Origin: Bryoerythrophyllum caledonicum | Lineage: Eukaryota > Streptophyta > Bryopsida > Pottiales > Pottiaceae | Direction: 5' to 3' | DNA: 64,000 nucleotides | Assembly: GCA_963971425.1 (NCBI GenBank) | Contig: OZ020516.1 | Span: 34,584,199 to 34,648,198, forward strand | Part shown: positions 1 through 11,768 of the stretch, one piece after another | How positions within the stretch are numbered: position 1 is the stretch's first letter | Layout of the letters: each line of letters starts with the position of its first letter | Made by a program: the position numbers and the translations under genes | Notes under the pieces: generated by a model | Seen by the model: the letters and a program-made list of their open reading frames with translations, nothing else | Told to the model about the DNA's origin: nothing | Databases searched by the model: none

Positions 1-663
1 CATTCTTGTGGGTTTTTTCTCTTCCTTCCTTTGCTAATTTGTCGGCTTGTTCACTGCCGGCGATATTAGCATGAGCTCGGACTTTATGGAGTGTAGTGAT
101 TTGTGGGCAATTTTGGAGCATTACAACCATAGATGTGAGGATAGTTTGGTCCGGGTGACTGTTGTGTAAAGTGGAATGTTTTATGTGTGTATTAAGGAGA
201 TATAATGCATTTATGCACTCTGTAAAAATGTGAGCCGGTTCGTTTGGTTCGTTTGGGTATTGAGTGGTGATTATCTTAAGGGTTTTGTGTATAGCCATCA
301 GTTTGGCTCTTGAATATTTTGAAGTCCATGTAGTCTTTTGCCTATTAATTTGATTTGTTTGGTTGATTTGTATACCCCATAACCAGCTTTTTCTCGGTGC
401 CAATGTCCCGGCGTTACTTTGGTTGGTTCTTTAAAGGAGCCGTCGGTGTAGTAGCTAAAGTTGGAGTCAAATTTAAGGTCGGTATTAATTTGGTAGTTGG
501 GGAGTGGGAGGCTTAATTCGGTAATTGGTGGTGCGGAAATGTTTGTGTGGAGGGTTTTAGACCATTTTTTGTTACGGTTTACACGAATTGGAATAGGTGT
601 GGGTGGAGAATTGCGGTGTATACCTTGTTGATGTTTAGATTTTTTGCTATCAAAGTGAGACAA
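1..663 (-). pseudogene. LINE ORF2, C-terminal RNase H domain (runs off the window)
   Basis: Translated on the minus strand, the segment from 663 down shows a YYTDGSF motif, the first catalytic Asp region of RNase H. From about 297 to 1 a further frame reads HKVRAHANIAGSEQAD followed by KLAKEG, the conserved His/Asp C-terminal block (HxGxxGNExAD-like). Between them, IFTECINAL fits the position of the usual TDS block with Asp replaced by Glu. The frame is broken near 298, so this is a remnant. RNase H removes the RNA strand during reverse transcription. The domain continues beyond base 1. Confidence 0.75.
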
Positions 664-682
664 GTGAGGTTTTCTAGTATAC

Positions 683-2683
683 CTATCTCTCGAGTTTGGT
701 GATGTTTACATAGGATACGTAGGGTTGTTGCTCCATGACGGGGTGTTGTATTTGCGGTGGTATAGTGGGTTCTTTGTAAGTCATAAAGTCCGCTTCAAAT
801 AGAACTATGATGTGGGAGTCCGGAAATGGGCCTAAATGTGGGTTAGAGTTGTGGCACCAATTAGTCTCGGGAGTGATAATAATGGTGATGTTGTGGTTGG
901 GATCATTGTTTGCCACTAGGCGTGCCTAATGTGTTGCTTGGTGCGTTTCTTCTTCGTTGTGAAGGTGTGCAAGGCCTATTCCGCTCCACCTATAGTCAAA
1001 AGCTTTTCCAAGAGAACCAAAAATCTTATCACGTTCAAATGGAGAGTAGAATTTTGAATTTTTTGTGGAGTATGTAACGGGGGATGCGAAGTATGAATGT
1101 GTGATATTCAGAGGTCTAATAAGGTAGTCTAAGATAGGATCGGGTAATGTGTAATGTGCATTTTTAAGGGGGTCATTTTTGGATATACGGTATTTATATC
1201 TTTGGTATAGCCAAACAATTTCGGTTTCAAATGTTTGGAATATTGGTTCAATGTTAATGGGGGTTTGTAGTGCCTTGTGGTATTGGTTCCACAACCATTG
1301 TAGTCTAGCGAGTGGTATGGTTATTAGGTGTCTACCATTACCTTTGTATATGTGGGCATTATCTTGTTGTATTTAGATTGTATTTGTTTGTGCAAGGATG
1401 TCAGTTTCGGGGTTGCATTCGGTTGTAACGATGTTGAAGAAGGGGATAGTAAAGGGTGGCATGACAAATCTTCTATCTTGAAGTTGTGCTTGGAGGTGGT
1501 GTAATTGTATGATATTTAGGTAATAACTGTTTTGAGTTCTAAAGTAGTATTGTGTGAGGATTTCGGTGTTCTGTAGAGAAGCGTTTGGGTTGTGCCAAGG
1601 GAAAAGATTTCTTTGCGGGAGCCATAATTTGTTGTTGTGGGGCCAATGACATAGGTATGACGTATATTGTTTGCTTATGTTGTTGGAGTCAATGTACTTT
1701 CTATGTTTGTGCGCGATAATGTTGTTCATAGGATGCATGGAAGGATTTTTTAATATATGAGGTGGAGGGGCATATGGTCGTGAGTGTGGCGGGTTTAGAG
1801 GGTTTAATGGGAGGTTGATGTTGGGATGGATGTCATTGTGACCAATGATGTACGGGTCTTTAAGTGTGTAAGGTGGGGCGTGAGTGGTGCAAGGGTTGGG
1901 GCATATGGGGAGGCATGGAGGTTGACAAAGTATTTGTTTAGTAATATTTAGTGCACTTTTTATCAATTTGTGAGGGGTACCGTAGAATGTTTTGTAGCTC
2001 TTGTCGTCCATAAGGTGTGTTCCATTTGGTAGTGTAATTTGTTTTAGATCGGTAATGTTTGCGGAAAAAAGTTTTTGTAGGAGTTTAGCGGATAGTTGTC
2101 GATCAAATCTAGGGAGGTTATGTATTTCATTTGCCCAACTTTGTTCAAGCGGCACGGGACCTAGTAGGAAATCTTCTAGTGTGCTTTTTAGAACTGTTTG
2201 GCCTTCTGTTTTGAGTAGAAAAAGTGTGGGGGTAATGGGAGACCGGAGGCAATCAATTTTTTGAGTCTTTAGAGGTATTGTGCACCTCCATAAATGGCGA
2301 GGATGTGCCAAAGGAGTCCACTGTAAATTAGTCCTAGTCGTCCCTTGTCGTTAAGTGCATTTTGGAGTTGTTCTCCAATGTAACGTAGATAGGCATTTTT
2401 GAGGGAGAAAGCTTCAAGTCCAAATAGTTTGTGGAGGAGTTGTGTTATGACATTGGGCGTACAATTAGGGAGTCAGCATACTTTCTTTTGTATGGCTATG
2501 ATTTTTTTATCAAGTGTGTTTATGGCGGGCATCGAATAAGGGACCGCATAGAAGCTATATGAGATACCCGGACGTATGACGATATCAATCATTTTTTTTG
2601 TTGCAATGTGGCTGGATATAGTGTAAGTTCATTGCATTGTTTAATAAGTTTTGTAGTAGTAGCATGAATTTGAATTTTCCATT
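683..2683 (-). pseudogene. LINE ORF2, linker between RT and RNase H
   Basis: Open minus-strand stretches at 2311-1373, 1294-926 and 916-683 continue ORF2 after the RT domain. They are separated by stops and frameshifts. No named domain is visible. The stretch is rich in Asn, Pro, His and Leu. The peptide just after the inserted element (about 2683-2600, WKIQIHAT then TTKLIKQCNEL) is what usually follows the YLGI motif of LINE reverse transcriptases. Part of this linker (about 802-1245) is repeated at 24200-24630 in the same orientation. Confidence 0.65.
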
Positions 2684-2687
2684 TTAA

Positions 2688-3760
2688 CCCCTAAGAGCCC
2701 AAGTGTATTTGGGAAGTACGTTTTGGATTTTGGGCATGTACTTTTGAGTGGCAAAAATACTCCGATTCTTATGAAAATTTTACACTGGATTGTCCTTTAA
2801 GAAATCTATATGGGGAATTTTTCAAATATGATTTTGGACTTTTGGTTCAAAAGTTATTAGCCTTCAAAGGTCAAAATGGGGAGTCTGGACTATAGGGGCA
2901 GCCATGTCAACCAATGCAATTTGAGGAGAATAAAGGGGCAAAATTTTGGGACAGAAAGGGTGAGGAAAGGAATCCAGACTTCTATGCACGAAGTCCAAGT
3001 AGAAAAAACATTGAAAATTATTAAAAGAGTTGTTAAAATAAAAATTTTCTAAAACAGCAAACATCAGCCGTCAGCTGGCCTGCCAACATCCCGTGCAAGA
3101 AGCGGGCCCGCCCAGCTGCGAGGGCGGTCAACAACGGGACAAATTGGCCACCCAATTTCAAGCAGTGCCCTTTCCCATAATGCTTTATTTATTCCATATA
3201 TTCATGAAAATTATGGATTTAACTATTTTTAGTAGTTTCTTTTTCTAAAATTAGTGAAAAAATAAATTGAAAGTTTCCACCATTGGGATTCTCAAATGCA
3301 ACAACTTGTATAACTTGTATGAGACAAACAATTTCATATCACTTACGTAGTAATTGTCAACATTTTGTACCCCTTTTCACTAAAGTGTATATTTCTACAT
3401 CTATTACCCCTCGAATTGACCTCAAATTTTGCACACAAATAGCTAACAACATATAAGTCATATTGGTAAAAGATTTGATCACATTTCAATGTAAAAACTA
3501 GAAGATATACCTAGTCAAAGTAGGCTGACCTTGCCGGGCAAGGGGGAAAAATTACTTTTCTTTGCACTTCAAACGCTATAATCTTCACATCCGTGCGGTG
3601 GATTGCAACCAAATTTGTATTGTAAGTTCATATACGTGTCTATTTTAAGATTGTGTGGTTAAAGTCTAAAATTAGACTTTAATGTTAGATTTCGTTGCCA
3701 CTTGTTGATGATGGCAATTTTGGAGTGTTTCATGAGGGAAAATGCCTGGGCTTTTAGGGG
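2688..3760. mobile_element. piggyBac-like non-autonomous element with TTAA target duplication, nested in the LINE
   Basis: The element is flanked by TTAA on both sides (2684-2687 and 3761-3764). It has 16-bp terminal inverted repeats, left CCCCTAAGAGCCCAAG and right (reverse complement) CCCCTAAAAGCCCAGG, 14 of 16 matching. Removing it with one TTAA rejoins the LINE RT frame exactly: YIYLGINLVPLL continues into KWKIQIHAT. TTAA duplication and ends starting with CCC are hallmarks of piggyBac-type transposons. At 1,073 bp with no transposase it is non-autonomous. Relatives of its interior occur at about 22690, 26030-26637, 34095-34700, 49750, 57990-58587 and 62620-62960. Confidence 0.75.
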
Positions 3761-3764
3761 TTAA

Positions 3765-5340
3765 CAATGGGACTAGGTTTATTCCAAGGTATATGTAGGG
3801 TTGGTTTTGGTTGAGAACCGGAATTGGTTGGTTACGATAGTGGATATTGGTAGCCTAGATAAGGGCTTTGAAGGCGGACGGATTTATTTTAGATTTGTTT
3901 GGACATTCTGTTATGGCACATTTTTGAACCCCAAGTTCCATCCCGGTCCGTAGACAAAATTTGTTTATTTTGTCTAATTGAATTTGGAGTGATTTAAGGC
4001 ATCCGGAGATGGCCGCTAGATCGTCGGCATATGTGGCCAAGTTTACGGTGACTTTTGAGGTGCCAAAGGTGTAGTCATTAGTACCTCTATGAAGCCATCT
4101 CATCTGAGGTGCTAGAAAAATAATGAAGAGGTATGGGCTCAATGTATCGCCTTGGATGGCACCGCGTTGGATGGGGATAGGGCGTGTTTTACCAAAGAAT
4201 TCTCCAACGTATGTAGTGGTAGATTGGAAGTATATATTGCCAACTAGTGTGACTGCGTCTTCCGGGTATCCAAGATCGCTCATAATGGCTAGCAATCGAG
4301 GATGGTCAATGGAACTGAACGCGTTTTTGAAGTCAATGTAGAGTATGTAAATGTCTATATTAGTGAATTTTGCATCCTCAAGAGCGGCGATGAGGGTTTG
4401 AAGTTGTCGTGTGGTACTTCTCTCGGCTCTAAATCCTTCTTGGCTTTCATGTAATATTTGGTGTATTTCTCCGTAGGCGGATAATATTGATGTAAGTGTA
4501 CTAGTATATAATTTGTAAATGGTATTAGCTAAGGCAATAGGTCGGTGGTTAGGTAGCACGGATGGGTTGCCTTTTTGTATAATACAATTGTTAAACTTGT
4601 TTTCCAAGATGCGGAGATTGATTTTTGTTTGTAGCAATGAAGGAAAAATAATGATAGAAGGTCATGGAATCTTGGGGGCATGTCTTTTAGAATTGAGTTA
4701 GGTATATGGTCCAGGCCGAGGGCTTTGTTGGTACCCAAATTTTTTAGGCACATGTTGTATGTGTCTCTGTGATAATATGTGTGGAGAGGGGTTGTTGGTT
4801 TGCCTCTTTTATCAATGGTAAATCCGTCAAGATCATGCCACGGGTATTGCCTAACTTCGCACGTGCATGTTGATGTATGTTGTGGTTGGAAGTGACATGG
4901 GGGGGTAGATGGTCTATTGTTTATGGATTGTTGAAAATGTATTTCGTTTGCGATGTCATCTGGGCTGGTTAGAATGTTGTTGTTTTGATCTAAAATGCAA
5001 TCTAGTGGCAAGTTTGTGTTATTTTTAAAGACTTTTCTATTAATCTTTTTTGGGCTAGTTTCATATAATTGACGATACTTAGAAATGGCTTTTTTGACAA
5101 ATTCTCTTGCATATTTTGTAGTAATTTTCCAAGCTTCTATCTTGGCAGTTTTTGCAATGATTGCAATGTCTTTTAGCCAGTCTTTGTGATGGCTATAGGG
5201 CAACAGTACTTGTAGGATTTGAGGGTGACGGTGATTTTGTAGTTCGGAGAGTATGGGGTGGGTTCGCCAATTGTGGATAGTTTTAGCAATATAAATTGTT
5301 TTATGAATGGTGGTATGTGACAAGATGTTGTTTCCATGTT
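3765..5340 (-). pseudogene. LINE ORF2, reverse transcriptase domain
   Basis: Minus-strand frames at 5323-4529 and 4637-3855 join through one frameshift near 4600 and give a full set of RT motifs: LPNHRPIALANTIYKL, EGFRAERSTTRQL, YILYIDFKNAF (motif A), GAIQGDTLSPYLF (motif B), ATYADDLAA (catalytic YADD, motif C), and past a stop, YIYLGINL at about 3790. This is the enzyme for target-primed reverse transcription. The catalytic residues are intact, but the frameshift, the stop at 3855 and the nested element prevent expression. Confidence 0.9.
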
Positions 5341-5344
5341 TTGG

Positions 5345-6425
5345 CTAGTTTTCTCGGGAGATACCCCCCTTGTTGCGAGGTTCTAGGTGTGAGTTGTGGG
5401 ATGGGGGGGCTTTACAGGTCTTTTCTAATATAGCAGAAATTTCATTAATAAGTTTGTCAAGAGTGGTGCAAGCTTCTTGCCATTGTATGTGTGTTTGGTG
5501 TTGGTGATTAGAAAGAATAACTATAAGGGAGTCTATTTGTAGTGAGTTTTTTTCAAAGAATATTGTATTAAAGTTATCAAGGTTTTCTTTTGGGATGGGG
5601 TTTAGTATTTTGATATCATTTGAGTTGATGGTTGTGGGTGGTCTACTTATAAGGGTGTTATGAGGTATATTGAGTTGGATTGGGAAGTGGTCCGAGTTTA
5701 AGTTGGTTGTGGTATTGGTGATAGATGTGTACTCGGTATGGTTAGGTGTTTTAATGTAAAATCCATCAATTATGCTAGTGTGTGTAATTAAGCCCACCTT
5801 GACGAGAGTATTGTATATTGGTTGGGATTAAATATAAGTCTAGGTCATCCGTACAATTTTGCGATCGATAGTCTATGTCAAGTAGGGGGGTAAAAACCCC
5901 TCCATTTTGTCGTCCAATAAGGGCGATATCTCGGTTAAAGTCTCCGCAAAGTATTATTGTATGGTTAGAGTGTGTATTTATTTGTGAAGTGATGGAGTTT
6001 TGGATCTCCGGAACATGCCTAGAGTCTTCTATGTGCGAAGGCATGTATAGATGAAGAATGAGCCATGGTTGGAGGGGTCAAATTTCAATAATTTGAAGAT
6101 ATGGTAATATATTAGCCGGGGTAGGGATTTAGTAATATTCCCGGGGAAGGCATATGATTGGTGTATGAGCATGAGTAGACCTCCTCTTGCCGGTGTATAT
6201 GGCATTCGTTGTTGGATGCATCGTGTGAGAGTATGAGTGTTATTAAATATAAGTTTATAATCGAGGAATGTTTTTTGGATGTATTTTGTGGATTTAGTAG
6301 CAGTTAGTTTAGTTTCTTGTATGGCAATTATGGCAGGTGGTGTGTTGATGTTGGCGGTTAGATTGTGGATGCATGGCAAAGTAGTGTTTAATGTTGAGGC
6401 GTTCCATGTAGTTATATATGTGTTT
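5345..6425 (-). pseudogene. LINE ORF2, AP-type endonuclease domain
   Basis: Three minus-strand frames carry successive endonuclease/exonuclease/phosphatase motifs: ITTWNASTL (about 6420) and AIIAIQETKL at the N-terminus, TIILCGDFNRDI in the middle (about 5965), and LNSDHFPIQL at the end (about 5700), the terminal SDH block. These match the metal-binding Asn and Glu, the GDFN and the SDH of APE-type LINE nucleases that nick the target DNA. Frameshifts near 6040 and 5780 break it. Confidence 0.85.
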
Positions 6426-6479
6426 CTATTGTCTATGTCTAGTTTATAAGGTGGAAGGGAAATGTAGGCGGGTGGCGGG

Positions 6480-7324
6480 ATGGGGTGCGTATAAGCATGA
6501 ATTGGTTCAAATCATCTAAGAGCTTCAAGGATAAGATTGTGCAGGAAGTAGGGGAATTTTTGTTGTAGTTCATCGGAGGAAGGGGGTGGGTTTGGCTATG
6601 AATAAAGTTATATAGGTCATTGTGTAGAGAAGTTTTGTGTTCAAGAAGGTGTTGGTTTTCCTCTAGGAATTTGGTGTATGGGTGGAGTGTGTCTATATGT
6701 CTTTTAGGGAGATTATGTAGAGAGGATAGGGTGTTTAGTAATATATTTGTCCAATATGTTGGGTTTGTGTTGGTAGAATGTTGGTCAGTGATATTGTTGC
6801 ATTTGTCTATTGAGGGGTGGAGGGTGGTAATTATGGCGAATAAGATATGTGTGGGTGGATGGTTATATATTTCATGTGCGGGAAATGTTGGGGTAGAGGG
6901 TGGAATAACTTTGGTGAAGTATGTGATTATTTTTTAGAAGTGGGGCAAAGGAAGATGCTAGGTGTTGATAATTGGGGTGCAGTTTTATAGTGTTCAAAAT
7001 GAAATATATTTTAGATAATCTTTTGTGTGTTTTTGGATGGTTGTGGAAGACATTTGGCATTGGGCCGGGGTTAGTTTCTATGTCTCCGCAAAGTATAATT
7101 ATTAGTTTGCAATGAGTAATGTTTATGGCTACTAGTGGGAGAGGTGTGGAGTGTTGTTGTTGTTTTGTTGTTGTTTTTTCTTTTATTGTTTTTGTAATTT
7201 CTTTTCTTTTTTTATTTTTATTTTCTTTTGTTTTTTCTTTTATATTTTTTGTATATAATATATAGATATACTTTGATATATATGTGTTTTTTGTTTTTAT
7301 AGTCTTGAGTATAGAAGTATACAA
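6480..7324 (-). pseudogene. LINE ORF2 N-terminus with a 2A-like ribosome-skipping motif
   Basis: The minus-strand frame at 7324-6872 has a Lys/Thr-rich start, a hydrophobic run (KLIIILCG) and then DIETNPGP at 7084-7061, a perfect match to the DxExNPG-P consensus at which ribosomes skip a peptide bond. The downstream peptide starts PMPNVFHNH. A frameshift near 6900 moves the frame, and a second minus-strand frame stays open to about 6480 without a recognised domain. No ATG opens this frame close to 7324. The start is either lost or upstream. 2A-like motifs at the start of ORF2 are known from trypanosome and animal LINEs. I know of none that is standard in plant LINEs. Confidence 0.8.
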
Positions 7325-7396
7325 GTAGATACTTGGTGTGTTTAGTATAAATATATACTATTAAGAATCTTATTGCCACCGCGTTGTGTGTCAAAC

Positions 7397-8910
7397 TTAG
7401 TTTGACGTGTCCATTCCTTCAATGATTAATTGCACTCTTTCGCTAGCTTTTTCTTCTTTTTCCATGATAGTTCGTATGATGTTCTTCCAAAGTGAGGTCA
7501 TCTCACTTCTTAGAACCTTTTTGGTGGTTTCTTGTACCATGTCAGCATACTTCCTCGCTTCCTCAATAATTTCGCCTTTCATTGCTGCCATCTCTTTGCG
7601 AAGCTCGGCGATAGTGTTTTGTGTCCCTTTGTAAACCATTGTTTCCACAATTTGGTTAAGATCTTGTGCACAAATTTGGTTTGGAGCATTCTCCACGGCG
7701 ATCACCGCATATATGGCAGCTGAGTTCACATCGGTCAGCCCTAGCCTATCGAGTTCCTCCGCATTTGGGGGGATTGAACCATCAAGGCTTCTAGGATGAG
7801 GAGTAAAATCAACATATTTTCCATGGAATTCTACATTTTGTTTCACATGCTTCTTATACACAGCAGCATTGAGGCATTGTACATTACATATTCCAACATG
7901 TTTTTCATTCTCAAGTTTGAAGTACATGCTAACAATGTTGTTTGCTCCAAGTTTTGATTTCAATCCTTCCTCCAATTTCTCTGTGGTTTCAATTTACTAA
8001 GGTTTTAGCAATTAGTATTAGAGAATTTTTTCTTTAATTTTTCAACTTCACTCATTTTACCTTTGCTAACAAAATTGAGCACAAAAATCTTGTTGGCAAA
8101 CGTCACTTTGTTGCTCTTAACTACAGAGGCCATTTTTGGAATTGTTGTTTTCATCCATGCAAATTCGTTAGCTGCCTTATTTTCTACCCCGGTAATCTAT
8201 GACAACATGAGCATGCTTTCGGTGCAATCAATATTTCAAAATTGAATCCTCTAGCAAAACTTTTTCTAACAATTTCCTCATGTATTGTGAACCATTCTTT
8301 GTTAGCAAGATTTGGTCCTGTGATTTTGACTGATAGATTGTTTGATGAAGCCAAAGGATCAAAAGATTTACACACCTTCCCTTTGTGTGGAATACTCTCA
8401 TTTAAAACCAGGATAAATAGCTTCACACCTTGGAGAAGAGCCCGTGCATCTACCTTGGGGTTCTGAAGGTGTAACTTGATGGTGCCGCTCCAATTTTTTG
8501 ACTTGTGATGGCAGAAAATGGCAATCGGCTCTCCCAATAGGGTGCCTAGAGGGATCTCCAGCTCTTTTAATTTCTCCACAACCATGTTGTGAATGACTTT
8601 CTGGGCACATATTCGATCACCAAGCTCAAAGTTGATTGAGACTTGATAGTCTTTGGAGAATCCCTTCACATCAACAACAACTTCACTAGAAATTTGTGTT
8701 AGATTGAAATGGTTGCTTTTGACTCCATCTGGACGTATCATAGGCCACTCTTCTTGTGCAACATAAGGAAATGAGGGCAAAGACTCAATATCAACTTTAG
8801 CATGCTTCTCACTAAGACCCCGCAACTTGAGATCCTCCATACTGAGAGTTGGGACTTTGGACAATCCTCTAATTCTTGCAATAGTGTTTAGGGACCGGAA
8901 CCCTAATCAA
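7397..8910 (-). pseudogene. LINE ORF1 (RRM-like nucleic-acid-binding protein)
   Basis: Two open minus-strand segments, 8864-8184 and 7975-7397, with a degenerate join, correspond along their length to the ORF1 copies at 24633-25400 and 56240-57411. Shared blocks include GDRICAQKV (equivalent to REQIWTRNV in the other copy), SGTIKLHLQNP, GKVCKSFD and FARGF. Then come CLNAAVYKKHVKQ, FTPHPRSLDGS and a helical C-terminus with a MAAMKGEIIEEARKYADMV coiled-coil look. ORF1 proteins of LINEs bind RNA and chaperone the particle. Assigning RRM-like folds is inference. The first segment is open from about 8910, below a TGA, and does not have an ATG at its edge. Confidence 0.6.
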
Positions 8911-9185
8911 AAATCTGCTCTTGGCATGATGGTTGCCTTCACCTTCTTTTTATTAGGATTTGAAGCAGTATCAAGATCTCGTTTCTGAGTACCATTCATA
9001 TCCACATCACTCTCAACTACAACATCTTTAATGGAGTGTTTTCTGATAGTAGAGGCAACACTGCTCGAGTGAGACATCTTGCAATAAAAGGTACACATAT
9101 TACTAAAGCATTTCATAGCATTGGGTGACATTTCCCTCTTTTGGCCTTGTGACAACCTTTGTCAGGAGCAAGTTTCGGCAGGTCT

Positions 9186-9579
9186 TCAGGGAGTCCAGCG
9201 ACGAACGGTACAGTTGCAACACGGCCGGGGGCTGCGGCTGCCAGAAAAAAGGCCAAGCCAGATCACTAGGGTCACCATGAAGAGAAAAGGTCCGTGCCCG
9301 TGACTGTGATTCGACAAGGGACTATGATGCGGCGGGATGTTGTGACTCGGTGGGATATGCCGATGCGGCGAGTGACTGTGGCGTGGAGAAGAATTGCGAT
9401 GCGGCGGATGAGTGCGGCGCCAAGAAGGGTTGTTGTGATGTGGGCTGGGGATGCGGCATCGAGGGCGCTTGGTTGGAGTTGATGCGCGCGCACCAACGCG
9501 ACTGAGGTTTCTTGTTGTTCTCGGCCTCCTCATTTCCAACGTAGATGCCTCCTCCCGCCACCACGCTCCTTGAGCCCAT
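9186..9579 (-). CDS. low-complexity Ser/Gln/Pro/His-rich frame, possibly the 5' part of the LINE ORF1
   Basis: From an ATG at 9579 the minus strand reads a glycine-rich start and then a stretch rich in Ser, Ala, Gln, Pro and His (for example HPQPTSQQPFLAPHSS). It stops at 9322, while another frame stays open to 9186. The local sequence is unusually GC-rich with short imperfect repeats (GCGGCG...). It lies just upstream of the ORF1 body in the same direction, so it may be the disordered N-terminal region of ORF1 or its 5' UTR. No family is recognised. Confidence 0.3.
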
Positions 9580-9599
9580 TAAGGCGCCTTCTGGTAAGC

Positions 9600-11330
9600 C
9601 CTCCCCGAGTTTGTCATGTTGGATGTCTCTCGATGTATTCTTGCACAGTCCTCACATCTCCTTGTGCTGTTCAGTAAATTGGATTTTCTGTAAACAATGC
9701 AACACAGTTGAATTAGTGTACTGATAGGTGATACAACAAGCATGCAAGTTATGCAAAGGAGAAACTTGTAGAGCTGATGTGTGGGACGAAAGTAGTTCTT
9801 TACAGGTGAGGCGTGCCGTCGGTGGTTGTCCTTGCGCGTAGTCTTTCAGTGCTCCTTGCGTCCTCTCCTCGTTATCACAGTGACCTCTAGTAAGACCTTC
9901 CCTCCTTGCGGTATCAGAGTATACACAATAGAACATCTGTCTAGACAGTGGGTGAGAGTGAGATGGTTCTAGTGGAGGGTGAGGGTGTTTTGTGTACATG
10001 CTTGAGCCGTGTTGGAGCTTAATGAAGTTCACTGTTGAGGGTCTTCGTTGCGTGGGTAGGCCAGGATCTGGGTTGCCTCTTTTAAGGTGCTCCTTTGGCC
10101 GTTTGATTGAATTTTGGTGGTTGTAATGTCTTGGTCTTAGGTTTGGGTCCGTCTGAAGTTGCACTTTGTCAATCTTGCGGCTGCGGTGGTTAGGGTTGCG
10201 TCTTAGGTGTTGGCAGCCTGTCATCGTGGGCTGGGTGGAGGTTTTGGTGCCATAGCTCAAGTGTGCCTCTGCTAACCTGAAATGTTGGCAGGTTGGGCTT
10301 CTCTAAGGGCAACTCCAATCATCCAGAGGTTTATTGCATATGTATAGAGAGGTGAACGACAAATATCTTAGAGTGGTAAGGATATGTACCTGAGCTTTGA
10401 TTGTTGTCTTGGAGTCTTCATCTTTTGCTGATGTCGTGGCTTTTGATGCTGCAGGTGAGAAATTCTTGTTGCCGGTTCTGAGTTGGTAATTAGCTTGGGT
10501 GTTTCTTCCGTTCTTGTTGATCTTGCCTTTTAGGTTTTGCAGTTTGGGAGTTCGCCCGAGCGCTCCGCCTCTGATCTGACGTCTAAGATGGTGGTTTGGA
10601 CGTAACTTTGTCTTTAGTGATTTCTAACTTTTGCAATCATGTGACTGCAGGTGGTTTCCGAGCGCTTTTGCACTAGGTTCGCTATGCTAGATTTTTTGTT
10701 TGTATTTTGCCATAGCTTCTGCATGGTTTTTGTCACTTCTAGATTTTTGAGTGTGTGGACTGTTTCTAGTGTTGTGGTGTTGTGAGCTAGGTGTGTGGTG
10801 TATAGGTTGAGTGTGGAGTTGTCTGGGCTGTCTACTATGAAGGTTACTCTAGATCTGTTGGTGGTGCACTGTAATTTTCTAGTTTTTCTAGAGGAGCTGG
10901 TGGTTGTGCTAGACCTGGTCGTTGTGCTGGAGCTGGTGATTGAGCTGGTAGTGATGTAATGGGTGCTACTTGAGGGTGCATCCTTGATGCAGAGGCAAAT
11001 AACAAGGTCTGTGAATGTAACACAAACTTGATTGCAATAAAAGCAAATAGAATGGATAGAAGACGTACCTTGTGGTGAGGATGGTTTTTCCGTTTGTTGC
11101 GCATGAGGATCATCTTGCTTCAGATCTTGTGCCCCATGCAACACAAGATCTTGTGCGTGTTGCGTGGGGCACCTCTTCGGTCTTGATATGGTAGTGCTAG
11201 CTTCCATGAGATGTTCAATCTGGAATGAGTTGTGCTAGTAGTGTTGCAGGCTTGTTGGTTCGTGAGTGTTGAACCTGAGTCTATTGTACAAGTTGGTGTG
11301 GGTGTGTGTCGTGCCATGAATTTTAATTTT
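9600..11330. other. intergenic region without an assignable gene
   Basis: Long minus-strand frames exist (10260-9652, 11207-10614) but show low-complexity Ser/Thr-rich sequence and no recognised motif. The stretch near 10860-10960 alternates short GCTGGT/GGTGGT-like units and translates to Ser/Thr runs. I see no convincing gene, RNA or element boundary here. Confidence 0.4.
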
Positions 11331-11505
11331 TTTTTAGTTAGGTAGTGGGGAATGATATAATTAGATAAATTGATTAAAATTGTGCTTTGATGTAAACTTG
11401 AATTTGCATATAGGGAGAAATAACGTAGATAGAATAAGGGAACTCGGTAATCCCTTAAACAACATAAGGAGAAGCCTTCAACCCTGGCCCAACTCGGAAG
11501 GAAGG

Positions 11506-11655
11506 AGCAGCTCGGATAGGAGCAGCTCGGATAGGGGCAGCTCGAATAGGAGCAGCTCGGATAGGGGCAGCTCGGGTAGGAGCAGCTCGGATAGGGTCAA
11601 CTCGGATAGGGGCAGCTCGGATAGGAAGAGCTCGGTTATGGGGAGCTCGGAACAA
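11506..11655. repeat. 15-bp tandem repeat (AGCAGCTCGGATAGG type)
   Basis: About nine consecutive 15-bp units, such as AGCAGCTCGGATAGG and GGCAGCTCGGATAGG, with a few changes. Because 15 is a multiple of three, all frames stay open and translate to Ser/Asp/Arg/Gly or Ala/Pro/Ile/Arg repeats. These are probably not real proteins. Confidence 0.9.
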
Positions 11656-11768
11656 GGCAGGAAGGGTCGAAGAAGAAGTCCCGGAAGGCACTTAGAAAGC
11701 AACCGTCCGGCCCAACCAGGGACTACAAAGCTGAGCCGAGCAAGAGCCAAAAGCAAGAGTCCCGAGAG

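Larger units (their letters stand above)
1..9155 (-). mobile_element. LINE (non-LTR retrotransposon) with ORF1, 2A-like peptide, endonuclease, RT and RNase H; decayed
   Basis: A nearly complete non-LTR retrotransposon on the minus strand. In its own order it has an RRM-like ORF1 (about 8900-7397), then ORF2 (about 7324 to beyond position 1) with an N-terminal 2A-like motif, AP-type endonuclease, reverse transcriptase, a long linker and RNase H. The 3' end lies outside the window. Several frameshifts and stops show it is inactive. A 1,073-bp element (2688-3760) is inserted into ORF2. RNase H plus a 2A-like start recalls the I/Ingi group rather than ordinary plant L1, but the clade is an inference that needs an RT tree. 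Fragments of the same family occur at 24200-25400 and 56240-57411. Confidence 0.85.

Noticed and set aside
9910..9919. GGTATCAGAG resembling a tRNA-Met primer-binding site of Copia elements
   Set aside because: No long terminal repeat ends in CA just before it and no matching repeat or polyprotein follows.
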